A DNA stretch of 23,146 nucleotides from QHBQ01 sp038230695 (GCA_038230695.1 JBBRMT010000044.1:1-23146); one strand, 5' to 3'. Shown: positions 6,248 to 13,742, numbered from the stretch's first letter. Numbers and translations are program-made. The notes: generated by a model not told the origin, from the letters alone.

Positions 6248-7831
6248 GGCTGAAGCGGAGCGGGCGCGGGCGTGCGCCCAGTTTCGCAGGTTGGTAATCT
6301 CCTCACGCATACTGACGGAGAGCGGCACGGTCGCCCGCATCGCCTTCACGATGTCCTCATCGCTAAGGTCGTGACCGGCCTCGAAGGCATCGTAGAGCGC
6401 AGCGATGATGGCCTGCTCGATCTCCGCGCCGCTGAAGCCGTGCGCCGCATCGGCCAGCCGCGCCAGACTGTAGTTTTCGGGGTTGCGCCGCCGCTTGCGT
6501 AGGTGGATATTGAAGATGGCCTCGCGCTCCGCGATATTGGGCAGGTCAATGAAGAAGATTTCGTCGAACCGGCCTTTGCGTACCGCTTCAGGTGGTAGGC
6601 TGGTAACGTTGTTGGCGGTGGCGATGACGAACACGGGCGAGGTTTTCTCCTGCATCCAGGTGAGGAAGGTGCCGAACACCCGCGAGGTGGTGCCGCCATC
6701 GCTGCGCCCGCTGCTGCTGATACCTGCCAGCCCCTTGTCCAGTTCGTCGAGCCAGAGGATGCAGGGCGCAACGCTCTCAGCGGTACGCAACGCAGCTCGC
6801 ATATTCTCCTCGCTGCTACCCACCAGTTCGCTGAACACCTTGCCCAGGTCGAGCTTGAGCAGCGGCAGCTTCCACAGGCTGGCAACCGCCTTGGCTACCA
6901 GGCTCTTACCGCCGCCCTGCACCCCCAGCAGCAGGATGCCACGCGGCTCCGGCAGCCCGAAGCGACGGGCCTCGTCGCTGAAGGCCAGACCGCGCTTCCG
7001 CAGCCAAACCTTCAATTGGGCCAGGCCACCCACATTGTCCAACCCCTCCAGCGTGCTGTAATATTCAAGGATGTGGCTGCGGCGGATGATCTGCTCCTTC
7101 TCGCCCGCGATTATCGCGGCATCGAGGCGGCGCACCAGCACCAGCGAACGGGCAAAGGCGTTCTCTGCCTCGCCAGTAGTAAGACCCTGCGCCGCACGTA
7201 GCACCCCCTGGCGTTGCTCGACACTCAGTTCCAGTTTTATGCTGCGCCGCACCGAGCTAATCACCCGCTCCAACGCCACGTCCAGCTCGTCCACCCCCGG
7301 CAGGGCGTAGTCGCAGACGGTGATTTCCTTCTCCAACTCCGGTGGAAAGCGCAGCACTGGCGCGAGGATTACCACCGTCTTGGGCTGCTCTTTCAGTTGC
7401 GCCGCGATGTCGCGCAGCTTGCGGATTACGGTAGTGTTGTTGCTGCCGGGGCGGGCATCGTCAATGTAGGGATGGAAGTCCTTGAGGATGAAGATAGCGG
7501 CCTCGCGGGTCTGGGCAATGTAATCCAGCGCCTGCATGGGGTCGCGGGCGGCGGGGTCAACCGCGCTGGGGCTTGGCCCATCCAGACTATATACCCCCTC
7601 GGTCACGCTCCAGGCGTAGAGATGTTTGCTACGACGGATGCAGATGCGCCGTAGCAATGCCTCGACCCGCTGCTCCTCCCACGAAACGATGTAGAGCAGC
7701 GGATAACGCGCCCGCACCAGCACATCTAGCTCATCTTCGCGGCTGAGTGGCGCAGCGGCGTTCAGCCTCCCCAGTTCGGGGGAAGCCGCACCCTGTTCGC
7801 CTACCTCATCCACTTGTGTCTGTTCCATCAT
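6245..7831 (-). CDS. Ycf46-like AAA+ ATPase
   Basis: A 528-residue protein with the arrangement of cyanobacterial and plastid Ycf46. An N-terminal region of about 260 residues resembles a degenerate P-loop domain (LDVLVRARYPLLYIVSWEE, AAIFILKDFHPYI, KTVVILAPVLRFPPELE). A complete AAA+ domain follows, with Walker A GVQGGGKS (about 303-310), Walker B CILWLDELDK, second region of homology around IATANNVTSLPPEAVRKGRFDEIF, and a lid with GFSGAEIEQAIIAALYDA. The length is close to the usual 500 or so residues. The function of Ycf46 is poorly defined; a regulatory role in photosynthesis has been reported in cyanobacteria. Here it is followed by membrane and envelope genes. A good promoter sits upstream at 7872-7900. 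The last codons run into a heptamer array that supplies the stop. Confidence 0.88.
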   Translation of the reverse strand: MMEQTQVDEVGEQGAASPELGRLNAAAPLSREDELDVLVRARYPLLYIVSWEEQRVEALLRRICIRRSKHLYAWSVTEGVYSLDGPSPSAVDPAARDPMQALDYIAQTREAAIFILKDFHPYIDDARPGSNNTTVIRKLRDIAAQLKEQPKTVVILAPVLRFPPELEKEITVCDYALPGVDELDVALERVISSVRRSIKLELSVEQRQGVLRAAQGLTTGEAENAFARSLVLVRRLDAAIIAGEKEQIIRRSHILEYYSTLEGLDNVGGLAQLKVWLRKRGLAFSDEARRFGLPEPRGILLLGVQGGGKSLVAKAVASLWKLPLLKLDLGKVFSELVGSSEENMRAALRTAESVAPCILWLDELDKGLAGISSSGRSDGGTTSRVFGTFLTWMQEKTSPVFVIATANNVTSLPPEAVRKGRFDEIFFIDLPNIAEREAIFNIHLRKRRRNPENYSLARLADAAHGFSGAEIEQAIIAALYDAFEAGHDLSDEDIVKAMRATVPLSVSMREEITNLRNWAHARARSASA

Positions 7832-7871
7832 CGTACCGCCATCCCTTGTGTCTGATGCCGTTCGTGTGTCT

Positions 7872-7900
7872 ATTGTAGCATACCCGGCGCGTTATGTCAA
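7872..7900 (-). promoter_or_regulatory. Sigma-70-type promoter of the Ycf46-like ATPase gene
   Basis: On the - strand TTGACA and TACAAT are separated by 17 bases, close to consensus. Transcription would begin about 35 bases before the ATG at 7831. The promoter is divergent from the tRNA-Ala promoter. Confidence 0.75.
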
Positions 7901-7931
7901 TCAAATTGCGTATTTTGTTGCCCTGCCCCAC

Positions 7932-7960
7932 TTGCATTTTTTGCGCGATTGTGGTAAAAT
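7932..7960 (+). promoter_or_regulatory. Promoter of tRNA-Ala
   Basis: TTGCAT (7932-7937), a 17-base spacer and TAAAAT (7955-7960), located 12 bases before the first base of the tRNA. Confidence 0.7.
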
Positions 7961-7972
7961 AGCCAATGCAAC

Positions 7973-8044
7973 GGGGGCGTAGCTCAGCGGGAGAGCATCA
8001 CACTGGCAGTGTGGGGGTCAAGGGTTCAAATCCCTTCGTCTCCA
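7973..8044 (+). tRNA. tRNA-Ala(GGC)
   Basis: A full cloverleaf can be folded by eye. The acceptor stem is GGGGGCG with CGTCTCC and includes the G3-U70 wobble that identifies alanine tRNAs. The D arm is GCTCAGCGGGAGAGC. The anticodon stem TCACA/TGTGG encloses loop CTGGCAG with anticodon GGC at 8005-8007. The T arm is AAGGG-TTCAAAT-CCCTT and the discriminator is A. The genome continues CCC, so the 3' CCA is not fully encoded. Confidence 0.95.
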
Positions 8045-8064
8045 CCCGTATACAATAACAAGCA

Positions 8065-8094
8065 CAAACACGCCAGCAGCAAGCGGCGTGTTTG
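8065..8094 (+). terminator. Hairpin behind tRNA-Ala
   Basis: A perfect 10-base stem, CAAACACGCC (8065-8074) with GGCGTGTTTG (8085-8094), and a 10-base loop. There is no real T-tract after it, so it is either a weak terminator or a processing/stability structure between the tRNA and the T-box leader. Confidence 0.45.
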
Positions 8095-8118
8095 CCTATC
8101 CAGCATAATAATCAAGGC

Positions 8119-8406
8119 ATTGAACAGGAGTAGTAAGCCATCTTCCCAGCCCAGAGAGTTGCCGGTCGGTGCGAGGCAGCAGCGGGAAGTCCGCCATTAG
8201 GCGCAGAAGGCCGAACTCGCCTGGGAGCTGCAGCGGTGAAATCAAGTAACCGCGCCGGGGTTGCGCCCGTTATCGCGCACTTGAGCGGATGGTCGTCGCT
8301 CTGCAAGGGCAGAGGGCGGACGACATCAACCAGGGTGGTACCGACGGAAGGAACAACCTTTCGCCCCTGACTATGTATAGTCGGGCGGGCGAAGGGTTTT
8401 TATTTT
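8119..8406 (+). promoter_or_regulatory. T-box riboswitch leader, probable Leu (CUC) specifier
   Basis: The leader has the ordered hallmarks of a T-box. GAACAGGAGTAGTAAGCC opens it, followed by CCAGAGAG and the stem I distal part GGTCGGTGCGAGGC. The stem I 3' side is GAACTCGCCTGGGAGCTGC, which places CTC (8215-8217) in the specifier position after GAA. The conserved T-box AGGGTGGTACCGACGG is at 8332-8347. The last part folds as a long terminator: AACCTTTCGCCC and the inner CTGACTA arm pair with TAGTCGGGC and GGGCGAAGGGTT, then TTTTATTTT follows (8355-8406). Known mechanism: uncharged tRNA binds specifier and T-box, favours the antiterminator and lets transcription proceed. The CUC specifier agrees with leuS being the last gene of the downstream cluster. 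No clear promoter was seen directly upstream; CATAAT at 8104-8109 lacks a -35 partner. Confidence 0.9.
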
Positions 8407-8503
8407 GCCCTTTAGCAGCAACCTTCGGCCCTTGACTGCGTACCATAATATAGCAGCAGTTAATCTCAGCTGCAGGTATGTGACAAGCGAAAGGAGCAAA
8501 ACT

Positions 8504-8743
8504 ATGAATCAGCAACTGGATTGGCAGCCTCAGCAGCCGAAGGCAGCGACCTGCCCCAAGTGCGGTAACGCCACGATTGAGGCGCGGGTGCCCGGCTATG
8601 GTGATGCGTCGGCACACCTGGTGTCGGCGAATAATAACGGTCTTTTCTCTGGCCTGCGTTGGTCGGTCCTGTCGGCGCTGGTCTGCCGCAACTGTGGCTT
8701 CGTAGAGTTCTATGCCCAGAAGCCGGAAGAGCTGGCGGGATAG
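8504..8743 (+). CDS. Small zinc-ribbon protein (paralogue 1 of 4)
   Basis: A 79-residue protein with two CxxC knuckles, CPKC (about 17-20) and CRNC (about 61-64), ending in GFVEFYAQKPEEL. It resembles predicted nucleic-acid-binding Zn-ribbon proteins of the COG3478 type, whose function is not settled. An AAAGGAG lies 7 bases before the ATG at 8504. The frame is open further upstream, but that part overlaps the leader and lacks a binding site. It is the first gene behind the T-box terminator and shares the CPKC...CGxxExYAxxPEkL plan with the next three genes. Confidence 0.82.
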   Translation: MNQQLDWQPQQPKAATCPKCGNATIEARVPGYGDASAHLVSANNNGLFSGLRWSVLSALVCRNCGFVEFYAQKPEELAG

Positions 8744-8745
8744 CA

Positions 8746-9009
8746 ATGAGCGATCAAGCAAAGGATGACCCACAAACAATTGAGGAGGGCAAGCTGGACC
8801 CCAGTATCAAGCTCTGCCCCAAGTGCGGTGGGGTGATGTTCGCTTGTCGTATCAATGGCTTTGGCGCTGCTCTTTCAGTTGAGCCTATGGATAAGCGGTT
8901 GCTTGAAGATCGCAACTCTGCCGTGCGGGGCATCGGTTGTGGTGTGTGCGGCTACCTTGAGCTATTCGCCCGCTTCCCCGCCGCACTACGGCCAAAGAGT
9001 AGCCGCTAG
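8746..9009 (+). CDS. Small zinc-ribbon protein (paralogue 2 of 4)
   Basis: An 87-residue protein with N-terminus MSDQAKDDP, knuckles CPKC and CGVC, and the ending GYLELFARFPAAL. The ATG follows the previous stop after 2 bases with only a weak purine-rich site, so translational coupling is likely. The insert between the knuckles is longer than in paralogue 4. The -LFARFP- ending is the most diverged of the four. The open frame extends further 5' inside the previous gene, which I treat as a shadow. Confidence 0.8.
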   Translation: MSDQAKDDPQTIEEGKLDPSIKLCPKCGGVMFACRINGFGAALSVEPMDKRLLEDRNSAVRGIGCGVCGYLELFARFPAALRPKSSR

Positions 9010-9030
9010 AAATGGGAAGGAAGGTTCGCT

Positions 9031-9285
9031 ATGAGCGACCAACCGAAGGATGAGCCGAAGCACGAATCGAAGGCCGTCTCCTGCCCCAAGTGCAGCGGCT
9101 ATATGCTTGAGTGTAGGACGATCACCAACAAAGAGGTTTCTCTAATCCCTGCTAACTATGTCAGCATCTATACTTCCAAGAAATCAGCTATAAAAGCGAT
9201 GATGTGCGAGGCTTGTGGATATACGGAGTTCTACGCTCTCAATCCAGAGAAGCTGCAAACACAAGTTCGACCACCGCAGCTTTGA
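9031..9285 (+). CDS. Small zinc-ribbon protein (paralogue 3 of 4)
   Basis: An 84-residue protein: MSDQPKDEPKHESK, CPKC, a 38-residue insert with NKEVSLIPANYVSIYTSKK, CEAC, then GYTEFYALNPEKL. The last block is very like the C-terminal knuckle of COG3478-type Zn-ribbon proteins. GGAAGGAAGG lies 6 bases before the ATG. The middle is AT-rich for this window (a hand count of 9121-9180 gives about 40% GC). Confidence 0.82.
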   Translation: MSDQPKDEPKHESKAVSCPKCSGYMLECRTITNKEVSLIPANYVSIYTSKKSAIKAMMCEACGYTEFYALNPEKLQTQVRPPQL

Positions 9286-9324
9286 TTTGGACCGATAAGC
9301 AACCAGAAAGGAGGGCCATTCGCC

Positions 9325-9546
9325 ATGCAAGAGCAACCAAAGGATGAGCCGAACGCTCAGGCTCAAACCTGCCCCAAGTGCGGCGGCAATATGCTTGAGA
9401 GGGGCATGATAGGTCCCTCTTTTACTCGCTACCTAGGGGATGTTCCCTTTGGTAATCGCCATACAAGCAATATGGGCGCATATGTATGCGACAACTGCGG
9501 CTACGCCGAGATCTACGCCACCAACCCGGAGAAACTTCGGGGTTAA
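9325..9546 (+). CDS. Small zinc-ribbon protein (paralogue 4 of 4)
   Basis: A 73-residue protein: MQEQPKDEPNAQAQ, CPKC, insert, CDNC, then GYAEIYATNPEKL. A strong AAAGGAGG lies 10 bases before the ATG. The shared QPKDEP leader with paralogue 3 shows recent duplication, while the inserts between the knuckles differ. It is the last small gene before leuS, separated from it by two hairpin repeats. Confidence 0.82.
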   Translation: MQEQPKDEPNAQAQTCPKCGGNMLERGMIGPSFTRYLGDVPFGNRHTSNMGAYVCDNCGYAEIYATNPEKLRG

Positions 9547-9555
9547 GATAACAAT

Positions 9556-9582
9556 GTATGGGCGGGTTGCACTCGCCCATAC
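9556..9582. repeat. Inverted repeat between zinc-ribbon genes and leuS
   Basis: A perfect 9-base stem, GTATGGGCG with CGCCCATAC, and loop GGTTGCACT. It has the GGGCGGG...CGCCC look of other hairpins in this window (1593-1614, 17953-17972). No T-tract follows. Confidence 0.6.
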
Positions 9583-9594
9583 TCCCCCACCCAG

Positions 9595-9613
9595 CCTCCC
9601 CCTTTGGGGGAGG
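9595..9613. repeat. CCTCCCCC hairpin upstream of leuS
   Basis: CCTCCCCC-TTT-GGGGGAGG, an 8-base stem about 26 bases before the leuS start. It belongs to the C-rich/G-rich hairpin class seen at 5070-5099 and 6069-6207. Confidence 0.6.
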
Positions 9614-9639
9614 GGTACTAGCTTAAGGAGACATCTATC

Positions 9640-12132
9640 ATGCAAGGAAGATACAACCCCCAGGAGATTGAACCCCGCTGGCAGCAGTGGTGGCAGGCGC
9701 AGGAGATTTACTTTGCGCCCGACCCCACCGCAGCGGAGATGGCCGACCCCAGCAGCGGCCCGCGCAAGTTCTACACCATGTCCATGTTCCCTTACCCTAG
9801 CGGCGACCTGCACATGGGCCATATGCGTAACTACACCATCGGCGACGTGCTGGTGCGCTACCACAAGATGCGCGGCGAACGGGTGCTGTCGCCGATGGGC
9901 TGGGATGCCTTCGGTCTGCCCGCCGAGAATGCCGCGATTAAGGATGGTATCCACCCCGCGATCCGCACCCCGCAGAACGTTGCCGAGATGAAGCGCCAGT
10001 TCGAGAAGATGGGTGCGATGTTCGACTGGCGGCGCGAGGTCAACTCCTCCACGCCCGATTATTACAAGTGGACCCAATGGCTGTTCCTCAAGCTGTACGA
10101 GCGCGGGCTGGCCTACAAACGCAAGGCTCCAGTCAACTGGTGTCCCAAAGATGAGACTGTGCTGGCGAATGAGCAGGTGGTCAACGGCCACTGCGAACGC
10201 TGCGGCACCCAGGTGATCAAGCGCGACCTGTCGCAATGGTTCTTCAAGATTACCGCCTACGCTGACCGCCTGCTGAACGACCTGGACAAGCTACCCGACT
10301 GGCCGGAGCGGGTTGCCACCATGCAGCGCAACTGGATTGGCCGTAGCGAGGGAGCCGAGGTGGACTTCCCCATCGTCGGCAGCGACGCGCAGGTGCGGGT
10401 ATTCACCACCCGCCCCGACACGCTGTGGGGCGCAACCTTCATGGTGCTGGCCCCTGAGCATCCGCTAGTGGATGCGATTACCAGCTCAGGGCAGCGTGAA
10501 GCGGTGCAAGCCTACAAACAGGAGGCCAGCAAGCAGACTGAGATCGAGCGAATGTCCACGGTCAAGGAGAAGACTGGCGTGCCGACGGGCGGCTATGCCA
10601 TCAATCCAGTCAACGGTCAGCAGATCCCCATATGGATCGCCGACTACGTGCTGATGGGATACGGCACTGGTGCGATCATGGCTGTACCCGCCCACGACCA
10701 GCGCGACTACGAGTTCGCCAACAAGTTCAGCCTGCCCATCATCGAGGTGGTCAGCAGTCCCGAAGCGAAGCTGGAAATAGAAGCCTGGGCGGGCGAAGGC
10801 AAGATGGTCAATTCCGGCCCGCTGAATGGTATACCCGCTGGTAAGGGCGAGGGCCAGAGCGTCAAGGCGGCGATAAAATGGCTTGAAGAACAAGGGACAG
10901 GTCGCGGCACGGTCATCTTTCGGCTGCGCGACTGGCTGATCTCGCGCCAGCGCTACTGGGGTGCGCCTATCCCCATCATCTACTGCGACGCTTGCGGGAT
11001 GCAGCCGGTGCCAGAGGCCGATCTGCCGGTGCTGCTGCCGCTGGATGTCGCGTTCAAGCCTGGCGGTGAGTCGCCGCTGGCCCGCGACCCTAACTTCGTC
11101 AACACCACCTGCCCGCAGTGCGGCGGCGCGGCCAGGCGCGAGACCGATACGATGGATACGTTTGTGGATAGCAGTTGGTACTTCCTGCGCTACACCGACG
11201 CAAAAAACGACGGCACACCCTTCCGCCGCGACTACGCCGATTACTGGATGGCGGTGGATCAATACATCGGCGGCATCGAACACGCCATCCTGCACCTGAT
11301 GTACGCTCGCTTCTTCACCAAGGCGCTACACGACATGGGCATGGTCAGCATCGAAGAGCCATTCCAGCGGCTGTTCACCCAGGGCATGGTCTACAAAGAC
11401 GGCGCGAAGATGAGCAAGAGCAAGGGTAATGTGGTGCCGATTGACAACTTCGTTGACACTCTGGGCGCGGATGCGGGCCGCCTGTACGTGCTGTTTATGG
11501 GACCACCAGCCGACGATGTGGAGTGGAGCGATCAGGGGGCGCAAGGCGCATCGCGCTTCCTGTATCGCCTGTGGGCCACACTGGAGCAAGGGGTTGACCT
11601 GAAGGCCAGGCCGAGTAGCGAAGGAGCTACCAATCTGGACAATGATAGCAAGGCGCTGCTGCGCGTCGCCCATCGCGCTATCGCCAAGGTCAGCGACAAC
11701 ATCGAGCGCTACCACTACAACACCATCGTCAGCACCTGCATGGAGATGCTGAACAGCATGGTCGAGTACAAGGGCAAGCACGGCATCACCCCCGCCTTCA
11801 GCGAAGCGGCCACCATCCTGCTGCTGCTGCTCGCTCCAGTCACGCCGCACATCACCGAGGAGATCTGGCACCAACTGGGCGGTGAGGGCAGCATCCACGT
11901 TCGGCCCTGGCCTGCTGCCAACCCCGAATTCATCGCTGCGCCAGAACTGACCATTGTGGTGCAGGTCAACGGCAAGGTGCGCGACCGCATCACCGTCCCC
12001 GCCGAAGCCGATGAGGATACGGTCAAGGCTGCCGCCCTGTCCAACGCCAAGGTGCAGCCCTACCTGAACAGCAACCCGCCCACCAGCGTCGTCTACGTCG
12101 CAGGCAAGCTGGTCAACATCGTGATCAAATAA
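9640..12132 (+). CDS. leuS: Leucyl-tRNA synthetase
   Basis: An 830-residue class I synthetase that charges tRNA-Leu in the cytoplasm. It has the HIGH-type motif HMGH at residues 58-61, the KMSKS motif at about 590-594, and an inserted CP1 editing domain with FTTRPDTLWGATFMVLAPEH and GTGAIMAVPAHDQRDYEFA. Zinc-binding pairs are present (CERCG near residue 185; CDACG and CPQCG around 450-490), as is the C-terminal tRNA-binding block VVQVNGKVRDRI. The length fits bacterial LeuRS of the single-chain type. AAGGAG lies 9 bases before the ATG. It follows four zinc-ribbon genes that sit behind a T-box with a CUC specifier, so it is probably induced by uncharged tRNA-Leu. A strong terminator follows. 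Confidence 0.98.
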   Translation: MQGRYNPQEIEPRWQQWWQAQEIYFAPDPTAAEMADPSSGPRKFYTMSMFPYPSGDLHMGHMRNYTIGDVLVRYHKMRGERVLSPMGWDAFGLPAENAAIKDGIHPAIRTPQNVAEMKRQFEKMGAMFDWRREVNSSTPDYYKWTQWLFLKLYERGLAYKRKAPVNWCPKDETVLANEQVVNGHCERCGTQVIKRDLSQWFFKITAYADRLLNDLDKLPDWPERVATMQRNWIGRSEGAEVDFPIVGSDAQVRVFTTRPDTLWGATFMVLAPEHPLVDAITSSGQREAVQAYKQEASKQTEIERMSTVKEKTGVPTGGYAINPVNGQQIPIWIADYVLMGYGTGAIMAVPAHDQRDYEFANKFSLPIIEVVSSPEAKLEIEAWAGEGKMVNSGPLNGIPAGKGEGQSVKAAIKWLEEQGTGRGTVIFRLRDWLISRQRYWGAPIPIIYCDACGMQPVPEADLPVLLPLDVAFKPGGESPLARDPNFVNTTCPQCGGAARRETDTMDTFVDSSWYFLRYTDAKNDGTPFRRDYADYWMAVDQYIGGIEHAILHLMYARFFTKALHDMGMVSIEEPFQRLFTQGMVYKDGAKMSKSKGNVVPIDNFVDTLGADAGRLYVLFMGPPADDVEWSDQGAQGASRFLYRLWATLEQGVDLKARPSSEGATNLDNDSKALLRVAHRAIAKVSDNIERYHYNTIVSTCMEMLNSMVEYKGKHGITPAFSEAATILLLLLAPVTPHITEEIWHQLGGEGSIHVRPWPAANPEFIAAPELTIVVQVNGKVRDRITVPAEADEDTVKAAALSNAKVQPYLNSNPPTSVVYVAGKLVNIVIK

Positions 12133-12154
12133 GTGGCTTAGATCGTCTGGTAAG

Positions 12155-12189
12155 GCCGGGATGCGCTTCGGTGCGTCCCGGCTTTCTGT
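12155..12189 (+). terminator. Intrinsic terminator of leuS
   Basis: A 12-base stem, GCCGGGATGCGC pairing with GGTGCGTCCCGGC, closed by a stable cTTCGg tetraloop and followed by TTTCTGT. Confidence 0.85.
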
Positions 12190-12230
12190 GTTTGATGATC
12201 GGCACTATCCCTCTCGTGACAAACTGGCTA

Positions 12231-12258
12231 TTGACTCCCCTTCTAGGCGATGTACAAT
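12231..12258 (+). promoter_or_regulatory. Promoter of the secreted-protein gene
   Basis: TTGACT (12231-12236), a 16-base spacer and TACAAT (12253-12258). It implies an untranslated leader of roughly 165 bases. Confidence 0.65.
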
Positions 12259-12264
12259 TTTCAT

Positions 12265-12431
12265 GCCGCACCTCCGCCCTGTGCGCAAGCTGTGGCATGG
12301 TCTGGCGATCGCTAAACTTAGCGCTTGCCTTTCAAGTGATAGCCACCTTGAGTCGAGGCAACCTTATTCGCCGCGACTCAACGTGAGCAATAGTGATGAG
12401 GGGGCATGACCCCTTCAGAAAGGTTTTAGTC
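12265..12431 (+). other. Long leader with several hairpins
   Basis: Non-coding leader of the following gene. Three inverted repeats are visible: CGCTA/TAGCG (12310-12323), TTGAGTCG/CGACTCAA (12348-12381, 8 bases) and AGGGG/CCCCT (12399-12414). The last ends just before the ribosome binding site AGAAAGG. No known riboswitch consensus was recognised. Confidence 0.4.
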
Positions 12432-13703
12432 ATGATGTACAGTCGTATCATCTCGCTGGTAGTAGTGGGGCTGGGCCTGCTGGTGGCGCTGAGTCAGATT
12501 GGCGCTGGCGCACAGGCTGCGCCAGGCGGAGGGCTTGCGCCATCAGCCCGGCCAAACGATCAGGCTCCCTACCATATCGCTATCCAGGGTCGCATCCAGC
12601 CGCCTGCCACCCTGTCGTTCAGCACCGCAGTTAATGTCACCTTCCGGCTCTACGATGCGCCGGTTGGCGGCAACCTGCTGTTCACCGAAAGCGCGGTCAT
12701 CCAGCCTGCCGCAGACGGTCAGTTTACCTACGAGCTAGGCACCAACGCCAGCATCGGCCAGAATGTCATTACGGCGCTTGCCAGTCCTGTCTACCTCGGC
12801 ATCACGGTGCAGGGCAATCCTGAGCAGCCGCGCCATGTGCTGCCCGCCGCACCATACGCGATGAGCCTCGCTCCTGGCGCACAAATCGTGACCAATCAGG
12901 ATACGTATGCCTTCAGTATCGCTGATACCTCACAGCATGGTTGGGCTTTCGTAAGCCAGGGCTACACTGCCATCGCTGGCGCGGGCAATATCCAACCTTA
13001 TAGCGTGGGGGTGGGCGGCCTGAGCGATAGTCCAAATGGGATTGGCACTGGCGGCATCGGTGATGGGCATAACGGTGTTGGTGTGCTAGGTGATGCTTGC
13101 TGGAATAATCCGTGCGATGGTAGTTCGCTCGGCGGATACTTCAAGAACTACGATCATAGCGCCAGCGCCGTAGCAATTCAGCTTATCGGCGTAGGGCAAG
13201 CTACCGGCGGGTTCGTCACTGGCGGCGGCTACTCGTTGATGGTGCGCTACCACGGCAGCGGGCCATTGCACGCTGGTGATGTGCTTGCCCTCGATGGCAA
13301 CAACGGGACCTTCAATGGCGGCCCTATCCTCGGCACGGTCAAGGCCGATGCCAGCAACGCGGATGGCGCAATCGGCGTGGCCCAGCACCGCTACATCGCC
13401 TACCCTGCCACAGCACCTCAACCAAATGCCCCTGCCAGCCTTGCGACCAGCATCGCTGGTGAACCGCGCACCCAGGTGGACGGCAAGTCTACTACCTTTC
13501 AGCCCGGAGATCTGGTAGAGGTGGTGGTTGTGGGGCAAGTGCAGATGAAGATAAGTGGCAGCGTGAAGGTAGGTGCGCGGGTTGGGCTGGATGACGCGGG
13601 CAGCGTTGTGGTTGCGCCAAAGGGCAGCAGCAATAGCATCGGTAAGGTTGCCAGCAAGCCCGACGCGCAGGGCATAGTCACGGTGTTCGTCAACTTCAAG
13701 TAA
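12432..13703 (+). CDS. Secreted beta-rich protein of the 'YQGRL...FRLYD' type
   Basis: A 423-residue protein with a signal peptide (MMYSRIISLVVVGLGLL... with cleavage likely after AQA). Its first domain resembles the widespread secreted domain with IAIQGRI, VTFRLYDAPVGGNLLFTE, GQFTYELGTN, VYLGITVQGNPEQPRH and LPAAPYAMSL. A glycine-rich stretch follows (GVGGLSDSPNGIGTGGIGDG, about 195-215) like the GVYG-type repeats of such proteins. The C-terminal part has PGDLVEVVVVGQVQMKISG and IVTVFVNF, reminiscent of small beta-barrel decoration domains. The start is the ATG at 12432, 8 bases after AGAAAGG; the frame extends 13 codons further up without support. It is probably exported or attached to the surface; its partner is unknown. 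Confidence 0.82.
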   Translation: MMYSRIISLVVVGLGLLVALSQIGAGAQAAPGGGLAPSARPNDQAPYHIAIQGRIQPPATLSFSTAVNVTFRLYDAPVGGNLLFTESAVIQPAADGQFTYELGTNASIGQNVITALASPVYLGITVQGNPEQPRHVLPAAPYAMSLAPGAQIVTNQDTYAFSIADTSQHGWAFVSQGYTAIAGAGNIQPYSVGVGGLSDSPNGIGTGGIGDGHNGVGVLGDACWNNPCDGSSLGGYFKNYDHSASAVAIQLIGVGQATGGFVTGGGYSLMVRYHGSGPLHAGDVLALDGNNGTFNGGPILGTVKADASNADGAIGVAQHRYIAYPATAPQPNAPASLATSIAGEPRTQVDGKSTTFQPGDLVEVVVVGQVQMKISGSVKVGARVGLDDAGSVVVAPKGSSNSIGKVASKPDAQGIVTVFVNFK

Positions 13704-13742
13704 AGAGGAAGGCATCAACGCCGTCAGATGAATACATGAGCT

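Noticed and set aside
6029..6253. Small proteins on either strand across the spacer repeats
   Set aside because: They are open only because the 51-base unit is a multiple of three and stop-free. They have no start signals or independent support.
8405..8503. Longer first zinc-ribbon protein starting at 8405
   Set aside because: It would begin within the T-box terminator tail. The ATG at 8504 has a proper AAAGGAG.
12161..12409. Small open frames in the leuS/secreted-protein spacer
   Set aside because: They start within the leuS terminator or lack binding sites, and they cross the promoter and hairpins.
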